Below, in pieces: positions 48,304-58,426 of a stretch of 64,000 bases of DNA. The notes below the pieces were generated by a model. It was not told where the DNA came from, made no database searches, and saw nothing but the letters and a program-made list of their open reading frames with translations. Location of the stretch: assembly GCF_900492205.1 (NCBI RefSeq), contig NZ_UEYQ01000001.1, positions 62,001-126,000 of the forward strand. Reading direction: 5' to 3'. Within the stretch, counting starts at the first letter, position 1. Each line of letters opens with the position of its first letter. This stretch comes from Ciceribacter sp. T2.26MG-112.2. Lineage in GTDB: Bacteria; Pseudomonadota; Alphaproteobacteria; Rhizobiales; Rhizobiaceae. The translations under genes were made by a program, and so were the position numbers.

Positions 48304-49077
48304 TTAGCGGTTCTTGAACACCGGCTTGCGCTTCTCGGTAAAGGCCGCCATGCCTTCCTTCTGATCTTCCGTGGCAAACAGCGAATGGAAAAGGCGGCGC
48401 TCGAATCGCAGCCCCTCGCTCAGCGTCTGCTCGAAAGCCCGGCTGACCGTCTCCTTGACCATGCCGACGGCGGTCTGCGAGAAGCCGGCGATCTTCTCGG
48501 CGGCGGCGACCGCCTCCTCCAGCAGGCGCTCCTGGTCCACCACCCGCGCGACCAGTCCGGCGCTCTCGGCCTCGTGGGCGTCCATCAGCCGGCCGGTCAG
48601 GCACAGGTCCATCGCCTTGGCCTTGCCGACCGCCCGGGTCAGGCGCTGCGTGCCGCCCATGCCGGGAATGACGCCGAGGGTGATCTCCGGCTGGCCGAAC
48701 TTCGCCGTCTTGGCGGCAATGATGAAGTCGCACATCATGGCAAGCTCGCAGCCGCCGCCGAGCGCAAAGCCGGATACGGCGGCGATCATCGGCTTGCGGA
48801 AGCCTGCGACATCGTCCCAGCCGCTGAACAGATCGGCCCGATAGGCATCGACGAATTCGAGCGACTGCATCTCCTTGATATCGGCGCCGGCGGCAAAGGC
48901 CTTCTCCGAGCCGGTCAGCACGACGGCGCCGATGCCGTCATCCGCCTGCAGTTCGCCGAGCAGCTGGCGCATTTCGGCCAGCACGGTCGAATTGAGCGCA
49001 TTCAGCGCCTGCGGCCGGTTGAGCGTGATGATCGCCACGCGGCCGCGGGTCTCCAGCAGGAGGGTTTCATAGGTCAT
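48304..49077 (-). CDS. Enoyl-CoA hydratase
   Basis: A 257-residue crotonase-fold enzyme. Motifs: [25 protein letters not shown] (oxyanion hole), [13 protein letters not shown] with the first catalytic Glu region, and [23 protein letters not shown] with the second catalytic Glu. This matches short-chain enoyl-CoA hydratase (hydration of trans-2-enoyl-CoA in beta-oxidation). The start MTYETLLLE at 49077 is preferred over 49125. It lies between mutM and rpsT. Confidence 0.93.
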   Translation of the reverse strand: MTYETLLLETRGRVAIITLNRPQALNALNSTVLAEMRQLLGELQADDGIGAVVLTGSEKAFAAGADIKEMQSLEFVDAYRADLFSGWDDVAGFRKPMIAAVSGFALGGGCELAMMCDFIIAAKTAKFGQPEITLGVIPGMGGTQRLTRAVGKAKAMDLCLTGRLMDAHEAESAGLVARVVDQERLLEEAVAAAEKIAGFSQTAVGMVKETVSRAFEQTLSEGLRFERRLFHSLFATEDQKEGMAAFTEKRKPVFKNR

Positions 49078-49103
49078 CGGTATCTCCCGTTTCTTCTTAG
49101 AGT

Positions 49104-50000
49104 CTATTTCTGGCAGTGGTGACAATAGAATGACGAACGTCCACCCTGCACGATCCGCTCGACCCTACCGCCGCAGCCGGGCGTCCGGCAAGCTTCGCCC
49201 TCGCGGTCGTAGACGCAGAAGCTGTGCTGGAAGTAGCCGAGCGTCCCGTCGGTCTGGATATGGTCGCGCAGTGACGAGCCGCCCGCCTCGATCGCGTCGG
49301 CGATCACCGCGCGGATCGCTTCGGTCAGCGACTGCAGCTCCTTCTTCGGCCGGCCGGTCGCCGTCACCAAGGTCGCGGCCGCGCGCTTCGGCGACAGATG
49401 CGACCGCCAGAGCGCTTCACACACATAGATATTGCCAAGCCCGGCGATGACTTTCTGGTCGAGCAGGGCCGCCTTCAGCGGTTGCTGCTTGCCGGCAAAA
49501 CGGCCGGCGAGATAGGCGGCATCGAGGGTATTGCCGAGAGGCTCCGGTCCTAACTCGCGAAAGGCGGGATAGGCATCGAGATCGTTACGCAGCGCCAGAT
49601 CCATGAAGCCGAAACGGCGTGGGTCGTTATAGATGACGCGCGCCGGCCCCCTGCCCTGCGACTGCTCCAGATGAAAGATGACGTGATCGTGCTTTTCGTC
49701 CTTTGAACGGGCATGGTGGAAATCGCCCGGCTGGTCGGACCTTTCCCCTTCCTCGATGCGGAAAGATCCGGACATGCCGAGATGGGCGACCACCGTCGTT
49801 CCATCGTCGAGATCGATCAGCAGGTACTTGGCGCGCCGCGCGAGACCGATGATCTGCCGGCCGGTCAGCCGTGCGACGAAATTGCGCGGCAGAGGAAAGC
49901 GCAGGTCAGGGCGACGCAGCTCGACCCGTTGCATCACCGCCCCTTCCATGGTCGGCGAAAGCCCTCTTTTGACCGTCTCGACCTCTGGCAATTCCGGCAT
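49104..50000 (-). CDS. mutM: Formamidopyrimidine-DNA glycosylase
   Basis: A 298-residue bifunctional glycosylase/AP lyase that removes 8-oxoguanine and Fapy lesions. The catalytic N-terminus [14 protein letters not shown] fixes the start at 50000: after Met removal Pro2 is the nucleophile and Glu3 follows. The helix-two-turn-helix [14 protein letters not shown] and the C-terminal zinc finger (Cys in [16 protein letters not shown] and FYCHHCQK) are intact. It diverges from ubiE with 143 bp between starts. Confidence 0.97.
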   Translation of the reverse strand: MPELPEVETVKRGLSPTMEGAVMQRVELRRPDLRFPLPRNFVARLTGRQIIGLARRAKYLLIDLDDGTTVVAHLGMSGSFRIEEGERSDQPGDFHHARSKDEKHDHVIFHLEQSQGRGPARVIYNDPRRFGFMDLALRNDLDAYPAFRELGPEPLGNTLDAAYLAGRFAGKQQPLKAALLDQKVIAGLGNIYVCEALWRSHLSPKRAAATLVTATGRPKKELQSLTEAIRAVIADAIEAGGSSLRDHIQTDGTLGYFQHSFCVYDREGEACRTPGCGGRVERIVQGGRSSFYCHHCQK

Positions 50001-50143
50001 GGCATCCCATCTTTCCGTTTGAACGGCGCCTGAAACGTCTGTAGACCAGCGCGACAGCGCGTTTGCCGGCACAGGCCCGAGATAGCGCGCCAGAGGCGAT
50101 TTCGCTATGGTCTTTCGACCGCATGAGACAATGGAGTGATCAG

Positions 50144-50920
50144 ATGGCCGAGAGCCGCACTTCCGCCGATGGCGGCATGGAAACCTCCTACGGCTTCCGC
50201 GAGGTCGCGGAAGGCGAAAAGCAGGTTCTGGTCAACGAGGTCTTCCACAAGGTCGCCAAGCGCTACGACATCATGAACGACGTCATGTCGGCGGGCCTGC
50301 ATCGCATCTGGAAGGATGCCATGATCGCGGCGCTCAACCCGCGCAAGGATCCCGCCTACAAGGTGCTCGACGTGGCCGGCGGCACCGGCGACATCGCCTT
50401 TCGCATCGTCGAGGCGTCCGGCCGGCTTGCCCACGCCACCGTGCTCGACATCAATGGCTCGATGCTCGGCGTCGGCGCCGAGCGCGCCGAGAAAAAGGGC
50501 CTTTCGGACAACCTTACCTTCGTTGAGGCGAATGCCGAGGAACTGCCGTTCGAGGACAACAGCTTCGACGCCTATACGATCGCGTTCGGCATCCGCAACG
50601 TGCCGCGCATCGACGTCGCCTTGAGCGAAGCCTATCGCGTGCTGAAGCGCGGCGGGCGACTGCTGGTGCTGGAATTCTCCGAGGTCGAGATGCCTCTGCT
50701 CGACCGCTTCTACGACCAGTGGTCGTTCAAGGCCATTCCGCGCTTCGGCAAGATGATCACAGGTGATGCCGAGCCCTATCAGTATCTGGTGGAATCGATC
50801 CGCAAGTTCCCCAATCAGCGCGACTTCGCCGCGATGATCTCCAAGGCCGGCTTCTCGCGCGTCACCTTCACCAATTATTCCGGCGGCATCGCGGCACTGC
50901 ATTCCGGCTGGAAACTCTGA
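50144..50920 (+). CDS. ubiE: Ubiquinone/menaquinone biosynthesis C-methyltransferase UbiE
   Basis: A 258-residue SAM-dependent methyltransferase of the ubiquinone pathway. Family motifs: [50 protein letters not shown], and [37 protein letters not shown] precedes the ATG at 50144. UbiB starts 5 bp after its stop, so the two are probably cotranscribed. Confidence 0.97.
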   Translation: MAESRTSADGGMETSYGFREVAEGEKQVLVNEVFHKVAKRYDIMNDVMSAGLHRIWKDAMIAALNPRKDPAYKVLDVAGGTGDIAFRIVEASGRLAHATVLDINGSMLGVGAERAEKKGLSDNLTFVEANAEELPFEDNSFDAYTIAFGIRNVPRIDVALSEAYRVLKRGGRLLVLEFSEVEMPLLDRFYDQWSFKAIPRFGKMITGDAEPYQYLVESIRKFPNQRDFAAMISKAGFSRVTFTNYSGGIAALHSGWKL

Positions 50921-50925
50921 TCTTC

Positions 50926-52500
50926 ATGAGCACTGTCGGAGCATATTTCCGCCTCGCGCGGGTCGGCTGGGTGCTGGTCAGGGAAGGCGTGATCTCCGCC
51001 CTGCCCTCCGAGGGCCTTCCCCCGCTCGTCGCCCTGGCAAAGGGTTCTGCGGGTCTTTTCGCGCGCAAGCGTGCCCGGCGTGAACACCGTTCCGACCGGC
51101 TGGCCCGCGCCGTCGAGCGGCTCGGCCCTTCCTACGTGAAGATCGGCCAGTTCCTGGCGACCCGGCCGGATGTGGTCGGTGCCGATTTCGCCGAGGACCT
51201 CGCCGGCCTGCAGGACCGCATGGCCTTCTTCCCGACGGAGGCCGCCAAGGCGACCGTGACGGGCTCGCTCGGCCGCTCGATCGACGATCTCTACGCCTCG
51301 TTCGGCGAACCGATCGCGGCCGCCTCGATCGCCCAGGTTCATCCGGCCGAAGTCGACACCCCGGAGGGGCGCAAGAAGGTGGCCGTCAAGGTCATCCGGC
51401 CCGGCGTGCGCAAGCGTTTCGCCGCAGATCTCGAGGCCATGTATCTCGTCTCCCATCTGCAGGAGCGTTTCCTGCCGCATACGCGGCGCCTACGTCCCGT
51501 CGAAGTGACGCGCACGCTCGAGCAAACCACCAAGGTCGAGATGGACCTTCGGCTGGAGGCGGCGGCGCTTTCGGAAATCACCGAGAATACGAAGGACGAT
51601 CCCGGCTTCCGCGTGCCGATCGTCGACTGGGAGCGCACCGGCCGCGACGTCGTCACCATGGAATGGATCGACGGCATCAAGATGTCGGATGTCGAGGCGC
51701 TGAAGGCGGCCGGCCACGATCTCGACCATCTGGCCGATACGCTGATCCAGTCCTTCCTGCGCCACACGCTGCGCGACGGCTTCTTCCATGCCGACATGCA
51801 CCCGGGCAACCTGTTCGTCGCGCCGGACGGCATGATCGTCGCCGTCGACATGGGCATTGCCGGGCGCCTTGGAAAGAAGGAACGCCGCTTCCTCGCCGAG
51901 ATCCTCTACGGCTTCATCACCCGCGACTATCTGCGCGTCGCCGAGGTGCATTTCGAGGCCGGCTACGTTCCCTCGCACCACAATGTCGCAAGCTTTGCCC
52001 AGGCGATCCGGGCGATCGGAGAGCCTATCCACGGCCAGCCGGCCGAGACCATCTCCATGGGCAAGCTGCTCACCCTGCTGTTCGAAGTGACCGAGCTGTT
52101 CGACATGGAGACGCGGCCGGAGCTCGTCATGCTGCAGAAGACCATGGTAGTGGTCGAGGGCGTGGCGCGCATGCTCAATCCGCGTTTCAACATGTGGAAG
52201 GCGTCCGATCCGGTGGTCTCCCAGTGGATCCGCGACAACCTCGGCCCCAAACGCATTGCCGGCGACCTCAAGGATGGTCTGCGTGCGGCGTTCCGACTGG
52301 CAGAGGCGCTCCCCGAGATCGCCGCCAAGACGGAAAAGCTCCACGGCGAGATCGTCCACATGAGTGAGAACGGCCTGCGGTTCGATCCCGAAACGGCCGA
52401 GGCGATCGGACGCTCGGAAGCCCATTATGGCCGGTTCGGCCGGTTGGCATTGTGGGTGATCGCGGCGCTCCTTCTCTGGATCGCCATCAAAATCGGTTGA
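50926..52500 (+). CDS. ubiB: Ubiquinone biosynthesis regulatory protein kinase UbiB
   Basis: A 524-residue atypical kinase/ATPase of the ABC1/ADCK family that supports ubiquinone biosynthesis at the membrane. Motifs: LGPSYVKIGQFLATRPD (KxGQ), VAVKVIRPGVRKRF (lysine), EAAALSEITENTKDD (ExD region), DGFFHADMHPGNLF and VAVDMGIAGRLGK (metal Asp). A C-terminal hydrophobic stretch (RLALWVIAALLLWIAIKIG) is the membrane anchor. Confidence 0.95.
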   Translation: MSTVGAYFRLARVGWVLVREGVISALPSEGLPPLVALAKGSAGLFARKRARREHRSDRLARAVERLGPSYVKIGQFLATRPDVVGADFAEDLAGLQDRMAFFPTEAAKATVTGSLGRSIDDLYASFGEPIAAASIAQVHPAEVDTPEGRKKVAVKVIRPGVRKRFAADLEAMYLVSHLQERFLPHTRRLRPVEVTRTLEQTTKVEMDLRLEAAALSEITENTKDDPGFRVPIVDWERTGRDVVTMEWIDGIKMSDVEALKAAGHDLDHLADTLIQSFLRHTLRDGFFHADMHPGNLFVAPDGMIVAVDMGIAGRLGKKERRFLAEILYGFITRDYLRVAEVHFEAGYVPSHHNVASFAQAIRAIGEPIHGQPAETISMGKLLTLLFEVTELFDMETRPELVMLQKTMVVVEGVARMLNPRFNMWKASDPVVSQWIRDNLGPKRIAGDLKDGLRAAFRLAEALPEIAAKTEKLHGEIVHMSENGLRFDPETAEAIGRSEAHYGRFGRLALWVIAALLLWIAIKIG

Positions 52501-52634
52501 TTTGGCGGAAAAACCTTTCTACGCCTAGACGCGCCCTCGTGCTCCATTCACCTCGCAATGGGCGGCTCTCGCCGCTTCCATTTCCATTCGATGCTTTTTG
52601 CGCGCTCTTTTTGCGCCATAATCCGGGAAATGCC

Positions 52635-54122
52635 ATGTCGGCCACCAATGCCAATTTTGTCCGCACGACTTTTCTGATGCTGATCGTCGGGACCATCGTC
52701 CTGACCGGAATCATCCTGTCCTCCCTCTGGCTCGTTGACCGCAGCCGCGAGACCTTCGCCTATATCATTCACGAACGTGACATCCGCCGCGCGTCGGCCG
52801 ACCTTCTGCAGACCCTCGTCGATGCGGAGACCGGCCAACGCGGCTTCATGCTGACCCAGGACGAGAGCTTTCTCGAGGTCTATGAAAAGGCCATGACGCA
52901 TGTTCGCGAAAATCTGTCGACAGTTGCCGACCTCGTCCGGGGACGAGCAATCAAGGAAGAGAAAATGCCGACACTGCGTCGGCTGATCGAAAGCAAGCTG
53001 GAGGAACTGACGCACACCGTCGCGCTGACACGGCAGGGAAGGGAAGAGGAAGCAATCGAGCTCACCCGCTCGGAACTCGGCCGTGAACTGATGGACCAGA
53101 TCCGCGAGATCCTCGAGTTCTTCCGGACCCAGTCGGATATCAATGTCGACAATGGCGTCACCGAACAGCTCGAAGCGAACTCCCGGCTGCAATGGTTCAT
53201 GATCGGCGGCGGCATCGCAATCCTTGCGGTCATGGGCGGCGCGATCGCCATCATCACCCAGCATGTGCGTGCCCTTTCGAACGCCCGCCGCGAGGTGGAG
53301 GCCCTCAATGCCGGGCTGGAAGATCGCGTCAACGAGCGCACCGAGGACCTGATGCGCGCCAACCAGGAAATCCAGCGATTCGCCTATATCGTCACGCACG
53401 ATCTTCGCGCGCCGCTGGTGAATGTCATGGGCTTCACCGCCGAGCTGGACACCTCGCTCAAGGCGCTGCAGGCCTATGTGCTGGCGGATGGAGACAAGCT
53501 CAGCGAGGACCAGATCAAGGAAGCCCGGCTCGCAGCATCGGAAGACCTGCCGGAGGCGATCGGCTTCATCCGTTCTTCGACAAAGAAGATGGACGGCCTG
53601 ATCAACGCCATCCTGAAGATTTCACGCGATGGCCGACGGCCGCTCAAGCCCGAGAGGATCGAACTCAAGGGCATGCTGGAAGCGACGAGCGCCAGCGTTC
53701 ACCATCAGATCAGCGAAAGCGAAGGCAGCGTCGGGCTCGACGTCCGCGTCCCGATGATCAATACGGACCGTTTTTCTCTCGAACAGATCCTTGGTAACCT
53801 TTTCGATAATGCCGTGAAGTATAAACAACCGGAGAGGCCGCTGAACCTGACGGTGCGCGTGTTGCCCGAAGGGCGCAACATGGTGCGCATCGAAGTCGAG
53901 GACAACGGCCGCGGCATTGCAGACGAAGACCACGAGCGCATTTTCGAACTTTTCCGCCGATCCGGACAACAGGACAAGTCGGGAGAAGGCATCGGGCTCG
54001 CGCATGTGCGATCATTGGCCCGGAACCTCGGCGGCGAGATAACCGTTAGGTCCAAACTTGGCTCGGGGTCGACCTTCGTACTGCGCCTGCCATCGGATTT
54101 GTCGCGTATTGTACGGAGTTGA
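52635..54122 (+). CDS. CHASE3-domain sensor histidine kinase
   Basis: A 495-residue membrane kinase. TM1 is at about 12-34, and TM2 at about 187-208. Between them lies a periplasmic CHASE3 helical domain with the signature ETGQRGFMLTQDE at 65-77. A coiled coil leads to a HisKA domain with the phosphorylated His255 in THDLRAPLVN. The HATPase_c domain has N-box LGNLFDNAVKY and VEDNGRGIADEDHERIFELFRR. The start MSATNANFVR (52635) follows a GGAAA; the frame is open to 52452. It is followed within 3 bp by a single-domain response regulator, its likely partner. The signal is unknown. Confidence 0.88.
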   Translation: MSATNANFVRTTFLMLIVGTIVLTGIILSSLWLVDRSRETFAYIIHERDIRRASADLLQTLVDAETGQRGFMLTQDESFLEVYEKAMTHVRENLSTVADLVRGRAIKEEKMPTLRRLIESKLEELTHTVALTRQGREEEAIELTRSELGRELMDQIREILEFFRTQSDINVDNGVTEQLEANSRLQWFMIGGGIAILAVMGGAIAIITQHVRALSNARREVEALNAGLEDRVNERTEDLMRANQEIQRFAYIVTHDLRAPLVNVMGFTAELDTSLKALQAYVLADGDKLSEDQIKEARLAASEDLPEAIGFIRSSTKKMDGLINAILKISRDGRRPLKPERIELKGMLEATSASVHHQISESEGSVGLDVRVPMINTDRFSLEQILGNLFDNAVKYKQPERPLNLTVRVLPEGRNMVRIEVEDNGRGIADEDHERIFELFRRSGQQDKSGEGIGLAHVRSLARNLGGEITVRSKLGSGSTFVLRLPSDLSRIVRS

Positions 54123-54125
54123 GAG

Positions 54126-54563
54126 ATGAAAGCCGTGGGAAAAGAAGTCACCATCGTCATGGTCGAGGACGACGAGGGTCATGCCCGTCTGATCGAGAAG
54201 AATGTGCGGCGCGCAGGCGTCAACAACGAGATCATCCCGTTCACCAACGGCACCGAAGCACTCGACTTCATTCTCGGCAAGGACCGCAGCGGAACGGTCT
54301 CGATGGACCGGTATCTGCTGATCTTGCTTGATCTCAACTTGCCGGATATGTCTGGCACGGATATTCTCGAAAAAGTCAAATCCAATCCGCATACGCGTCG
54401 CCTTCCGGTCGTCATTCTCACGACGACCGACGACGAGCGCGAAATCCAGCGATGCTACGATCTCGGGGCGAATGTCTACATCACCAAACCTGTCGACTAT
54501 GACAATTTCGCCAATGCCATCCGGCAGCTTGGACTGTTCTTCTCGGTCATGCAGATTCCCTGA
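54126..54563 (+). CDS. Rcp1-like single-domain response regulator
   Basis: A 145-residue receiver domain with no output domain. Acidic residues are Glu14-Asp15-Asp16, the phosphoacceptor is Asp69 in LLDLNLPDMSG, and the conserved lysine is in VYITKPVDYDN. NPHTRRLPVVILTTTDDEREIQRCYDLGAN is the pattern of regulators paired with phytochrome-like kinases (Rcp1 family). It lies 3 bp after the CHASE3 kinase and 15 bp before a receiver-kinase hybrid. Phosphoryl transfer through protein contact rather than DNA binding is expected. Confidence 0.9.
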   Translation: MKAVGKEVTIVMVEDDEGHARLIEKNVRRAGVNNEIIPFTNGTEALDFILGKDRSGTVSMDRYLLILLDLNLPDMSGTDILEKVKSNPHTRRLPVVILTTTDDEREIQRCYDLGANVYITKPVDYDNFANAIRQLGLFFSVMQIP

Positions 54564-54578
54564 TACGGGACTTCCGCG

Positions 54579-55631
54579 ATGAGCATCCGCATCCTCTATC
54601 TGGATGATGATGCGGCCATTGTACGTCTGGTGGGCAAGGCCGTGGCACGGCTCGGCTACAGCCTTTCCCATGCGGAAACGCCGGAGGACGCGCTGAGCCT
54701 GCTCGAAGCGGAAAGCTTCGACGTCATGGTGCTCGATCACTATTTGCAGAACATCACCGGCCACGAGGTGCTGAAACGCCTGCGCGCCCGTGACATCACC
54801 ATACCGGTCGTCTATGTGACCGGCTCCAACGAGGCGCAGATCGCCATCGAGGCGATCAAGGCCGGTGCGTCTGACTATGTCATCAAGACGGTCAGCGACG
54901 ACTTCATGCCGCTGCTGGTCAGCGCCATCGAGCATTCGGTGGCCAATGCGCAGTTGCGCATCGCCAAGGAGCGGGCGGAAGAGCAGATTCGCCTCGGCAA
55001 GGAGAGGGCGGAAGCCCTGCTGGCCGAAGTCAACCATCGCGTTGCCAATTCACTCGCGCTCGTCGCCAGCCTGCTGCGTCTGCAGATCTCCAACTCCAAG
55101 AGCGAGGAAGTTAAAAGCGAGCTCGCCGAAACCCAGGCGCGGATCACCGCGATCGCCGGCATGCATCGCAGCCTCTATACGTCCGACGATGTGAGCCGGG
55201 TCGAACTCGACCGCTATCTCTCGACGCTGACCAGCGAACTGTCGGGCTCCCTGCAGAACCCGGACAGGCCACTGCATCTCATCCTCGACGCCGATCCGAT
55301 CAGCATCACCGCCGACCGTGCCGTTTCCGTCGGGATGATCGTCACCGAACTCGTCACCAATGCCTTCAAATATGCCTATCCCGAGCGGGGTGGCGGCGAG
55401 GTCCGCGTCCGGCTGAAGCGCACCGGCGAGAACGAGGCCCTGCTCAGGGTCGAGGACGATGGCGTCGGTATCCAGCCGGGAAGCGCGCCGACCGGCACCG
55501 GACTCGGAAGCCGGATCGTCAAGTCCATGGCCGCGACGCTTGGGCCGGGCCTGTCGCATCTCGAGACGCCGAACGGGACGATCGTCGAGGTGCCGCTACA
55601 GATCCTCATCACGCCTGCCGCGCCCAACTGA
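54579..55631 (+). CDS. Receiver-HisKA_2 hybrid histidine kinase
   Basis: A 350-residue soluble protein. Residues 1-120 form a receiver domain with Asp8-10 and phosphoacceptor Asp53 in VLDHYLQNI. After a short coiled coil comes a HisKA_2 dimerisation domain with His153 in EVNHRVANSLALVASLLRLQ, then a HATPase domain (IVTELVTNAFKYAYPE, RVEDDGVGIQPG, GTGLGSRIVKSMA). Kinases with a receiver in front of HisKA_2/HWE modules often feed the PhyR general stress pathway in alphaproteobacteria; that link is inference. It closes a three-gene signalling cassette upstream of coaBC. Confidence 0.88.
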   Translation: MSIRILYLDDDAAIVRLVGKAVARLGYSLSHAETPEDALSLLEAESFDVMVLDHYLQNITGHEVLKRLRARDITIPVVYVTGSNEAQIAIEAIKAGASDYVIKTVSDDFMPLLVSAIEHSVANAQLRIAKERAEEQIRLGKERAEALLAEVNHRVANSLALVASLLRLQISNSKSEEVKSELAETQARITAIAGMHRSLYTSDDVSRVELDRYLSTLTSELSGSLQNPDRPLHLILDADPISITADRAVSVGMIVTELVTNAFKYAYPERGGGEVRVRLKRTGENEALLRVEDDGVGIQPGSAPTGTGLGSRIVKSMAATLGPGLSHLETPNGTIVEVPLQILITPAAPN

Positions 55632-55727
55632 CCCTTGATCCCTGCGTCATCGCCGCTTGTTGGCGGCGATTTCCCCGATCGCAAAATTCGGATAGTGTCG
55701 CCGCGATTTCAGGAGGGTTCCACAGCC

Positions 55728-56939
55728 ATGACCTTGGCGGGCAAGCGCATCGTTCTCATCATCTCGGGTGGAATAGCCGCCTATAAGAGCCTGGATCTCG
55801 TGCGCCGTCTGCGCGAGCGGGGTGCTTCTGTCCGGCCGATCATGACGCGCGGGGCACAGGAATTCGTCACCCCGCTCGCTGTCGGCGCCCTGTCTGCGAG
55901 CCATGTCTATACCGAGCTCTTTTCCCGCGAGGACGAACAGGACGTCGGCCATATCCGCCTTGCGCGTGACTGCGACCTGATCGTGATCGCGCCGGCGACC
56001 GCCGACCTGATGGCGAAGATGGCGAACGGCCACGCCGACGACCTCGCCTCGACCGTGCTGCTCGCCACCGACAGGCCCGTGCTGGTCGCGCCAGCCATGA
56101 ACCCGAAGATGTGGGCGCATCCGGCGACGAAGCGCAACGTCGCGACGCTCGTCGCCGACGGTCTTTCCTTCGTCGGGCCGATGGCTGGGGAAATGGCCGA
56201 GAGCGGCGAGAACGGGCTCGGCCGCATGGCCGAGCCTCTTGACATCGTCGCTGCCGCCGAGCGCCTGCTCGACGACGCGCCGAAGCCGCTTGCCGGCCGA
56301 ACCGCCATCGTCACATCCGGTCCGACCCATGAACCGATCGACCCGGTCCGCTATATCGCCAACCGCTCCTCGGGCCGCCAGGGCCATGCGATTGCCGCGG
56401 CACTTGCAAGGCTCGGCGCGGACGTGACCCTCGTCTCCGGACCTGTCACGATTGCCGATCCGCAAGGTATCGTCACCGTGCATGTGGAACGCGCCGAAGA
56501 GATGCGCGATGCGGTGATCTCGCGGCTTCCCTGCGACATCGCCGTCATGGTCGCCGCCGTTGCCGACTGGCGCGTCGCCGGATCGGCGGAGCAGAAGATC
56601 AAGAAGAAACCCGGCGAGGCGCCCGCGCCGCTGCAGCTCACCGAGAACCCTGACATTCTGAATACCGTCGGTCATCACGAACATCGTCCGAAGGTGGTCG
56701 TCGGCTTTGCCGCCGAGACCGAGAATGTCGAGGACAACGGGCGCGCCAAGCTGGAGCGCAAGGGCGCCGACCTGATCGTCGCCAATGACGTGTCGCCGGA
56801 AACCGGGATCATGGGCGGCACGCGCAACAGCGTGAAGCTGATCACCAAGGCCGGCGTCGAGCAATGGCCGGACCTTTCCAAGGACGAGGTGGCGGACCGG
56901 CTGGCGCAACTGATCGCCGACAGGCTGGCAGGAGCGTGA
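55728..56939 (+). CDS. coaBC: Bifunctional phosphopantothenoylcysteine decarboxylase/synthetase
   Basis: A 403-residue coenzyme A biosynthesis enzyme. The N-terminal CoaC flavoprotein domain (about 1-185) has LIISGGIAAYKSLDLVRRL, IAPATADLMAKMANG and APAMNPKMW. The C-terminal CoaB ligase has IVTSGPTHEPIDPVRYIANRSSG and IVANDV. AGGAGGG lies upstream of the ATG at 55728. The DUF419 gene starts 5 bp after its stop. The ubiE-ubiB-coaBC region is conserved in rhizobia, here with the signalling genes in between. Confidence 0.96.
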   Translation: MTLAGKRIVLIISGGIAAYKSLDLVRRLRERGASVRPIMTRGAQEFVTPLAVGALSASHVYTELFSREDEQDVGHIRLARDCDLIVIAPATADLMAKMANGHADDLASTVLLATDRPVLVAPAMNPKMWAHPATKRNVATLVADGLSFVGPMAGEMAESGENGLGRMAEPLDIVAAAERLLDDAPKPLAGRTAIVTSGPTHEPIDPVRYIANRSSGRQGHAIAAALARLGADVTLVSGPVTIADPQGIVTVHVERAEEMRDAVISRLPCDIAVMVAAVADWRVAGSAEQKIKKKPGEAPAPLQLTENPDILNTVGHHEHRPKVVVGFAAETENVEDNGRAKLERKGADLIVANDVSPETGIMGGTRNSVKLITKAGVEQWPDLSKDEVADRLAQLIADRLAGA

Positions 56940-56944
56940 CGGCC

Positions 56945-57310
56945 ATGAACCTCTTCGACCGGGCGGATTTCGATGCCTTCGTCACCGGGCTTGCCGGCGT
57001 CACGCTGGTCGACCAGTGGGAATCGCATGTCGCCAAGGTAGGCGACAAGGTTTTCACCCTGCTTCATCGGGGCGACGAGGGTGCAAACATCTGCATCAAG
57101 GTCACGGAGGAGAGCTTCGAGATCCTGACGTCGCTCGAAGGCATCGGCCAAGCGCCCTATTTCGCCAAGCGCAAATGGGTCTCGATCACCGACAAGGCGT
57201 CGCTCCCGGCCGAGGAACTCGTCCACTATGTGAAGCGATCCTACGATCTCGTCGCCGAGGGTCTGACCCGAAAACTGAAGAACGAGCTCGGGATCGTCCC
57301 GCTCGCCTGA
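56945..57310 (+). CDS. MmcQ/YjbR (DUF419) family protein
   Basis: A 121-residue single-domain protein with the YjbR-like fold signature: VAKVGDKVFTLLHRGDEGANICIKVTEE in the first half and PYFAKRKWVSITDKASLPAEELVHYVKRSYDLVAEGLTRK at the end. The fold resembles a double-wing DNA-binding motif, but the function is not established. It begins 5 bp after coaBC and is convergent, with 13 bp between stops, with an amidotransferase gene. Confidence 0.82.
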   Translation: MNLFDRADFDAFVTGLAGVTLVDQWESHVAKVGDKVFTLLHRGDEGANICIKVTEESFEILTSLEGIGQAPYFAKRKWVSITDKASLPAEELVHYVKRSYDLVAEGLTRKLKNELGIVPLA

Positions 57311-57323
57311 GACTTGCTGGATG

Positions 57324-58151
57324 TCAGAGCGCCATGGCCGGCTCGGCCACGCGCTCGACCTTGGTCTCGGGCTCCCAGGCCGGCTCGAACTTGGCCGCAT
57401 CGAGGCCCTTGGCGTCGAGGATCACCGCACTGCCGGCCGGGATCTCGACCCAGGTGTCGGTCTCGTCGTTGAGCGGCTCGGAGACGAGACAGTACCCGCC
57501 CTTTCCGCCCATGGGCGCGGCAAACAGCGTCGGCGCATGGGCGTCGGTGGCATAGCGCACGGCATAGAGCGTCCGGCCGTCGGAGAAGGCGGCCGTGAAG
57601 CGGACGCGGGCCGTACCCGTCAGGTGGCGGCTGATCTGCTCGACGAAGCCGACGGCCTCGGCCATCGCGGCGATCGGCCGGTCCCGCAGGCCGAACTGCA
57701 GGGCGAGCAGGAAAAGAAGCTCGGAATCGGTCGAGCCGGCGCGGGCGTTGAAATGCTCGTCGTCCAACATCGATTCCATCGGCCGGCGCAGACGGTCGAA
57801 ATGATCGATCTGGCCATTGTGCATGAACGACCAGGAGCCGTTGACGAAGGGGTGACAGTTGTCGCGCCGGGTCGAACCGTGGGTCGCGGCACGGACATGG
57901 GCGAGAAACAGCGGCGAGCGGATCTGGCGGGCAAGGCTCTTCAGGTTGCAGTCGGACCAGGCGGGCAGAACGTCGCGAAAGCGGCCCGGCTCCGGCCGGT
58001 CGCCATACCAGGCAATGCCGAAGCCATCGGCATTGGTGGCGGTCTTGGCCTTGGTGGCGCAGTGCGACTGCTCGATCAGGGAATGGGCGGGCGAGGTGAC
58101 GAGTTCCTCGAGATAGATCGGTTCACCGCGATAAGCTGCCCAGCGACACAT
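57324..58151 (-). CDS. Class II glutamine amidotransferase
   Basis: A 275-residue Ntn-type amidotransferase. The start must be the ATG at 58151 (MCRWAAYRGEP) because Cys2 becomes the N-terminal nucleophile; ATG 58160 would mask it. Further motifs are NADGFGIAWYG, FLAHVRAAT, NCHPFVNGSWSFMHNGQI and STDSELLFLLAL. It resembles E. coli YafJ and the EgtC amidohydrolase of ergothioneine synthesis, but no other egt gene is present, so the substrate is open. Confidence 0.87.
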   Translation of the reverse strand: MCRWAAYRGEPIYLEELVTSPAHSLIEQSHCATKAKTATNADGFGIAWYGDRPEPGRFRDVLPAWSDCNLKSLARQIRSPLFLAHVRAATHGSTRRDNCHPFVNGSWSFMHNGQIDHFDRLRRPMESMLDDEHFNARAGSTDSELLFLLALQFGLRDRPIAAMAEAVGFVEQISRHLTGTARVRFTAAFSDGRTLYAVRYATDAHAPTLFAAPMGGKGGYCLVSEPLNDETDTWVEIPAGSAVILDAKGLDAAKFEPAWEPETKVERVAEPAMAL

Positions 58152-58426
58152 GCTTTCCAAAATCTCCGATGGTCCGTCCGCATGCGCCCGGCCCGCAATA
58201 TAACCGATCCGGCGGTTCGTCCCTGCGGACAGTCTTTGCTCGAATGGCTAACGAAATCTAAACAATCGCTCTATTGATGACAGAATTTTGACGAACGCGG
58301 CAATCACTTTTTGCAGTGCGACATCGCCTTTTGTGAACACTGCGTTCCCGCCCAGCCTCCTGCGGGCGTGGTTGCGATCGATTATATTGGCGTCAAGTTG
58401 AAACTCGCTCGAAAGGAGCACGACAA

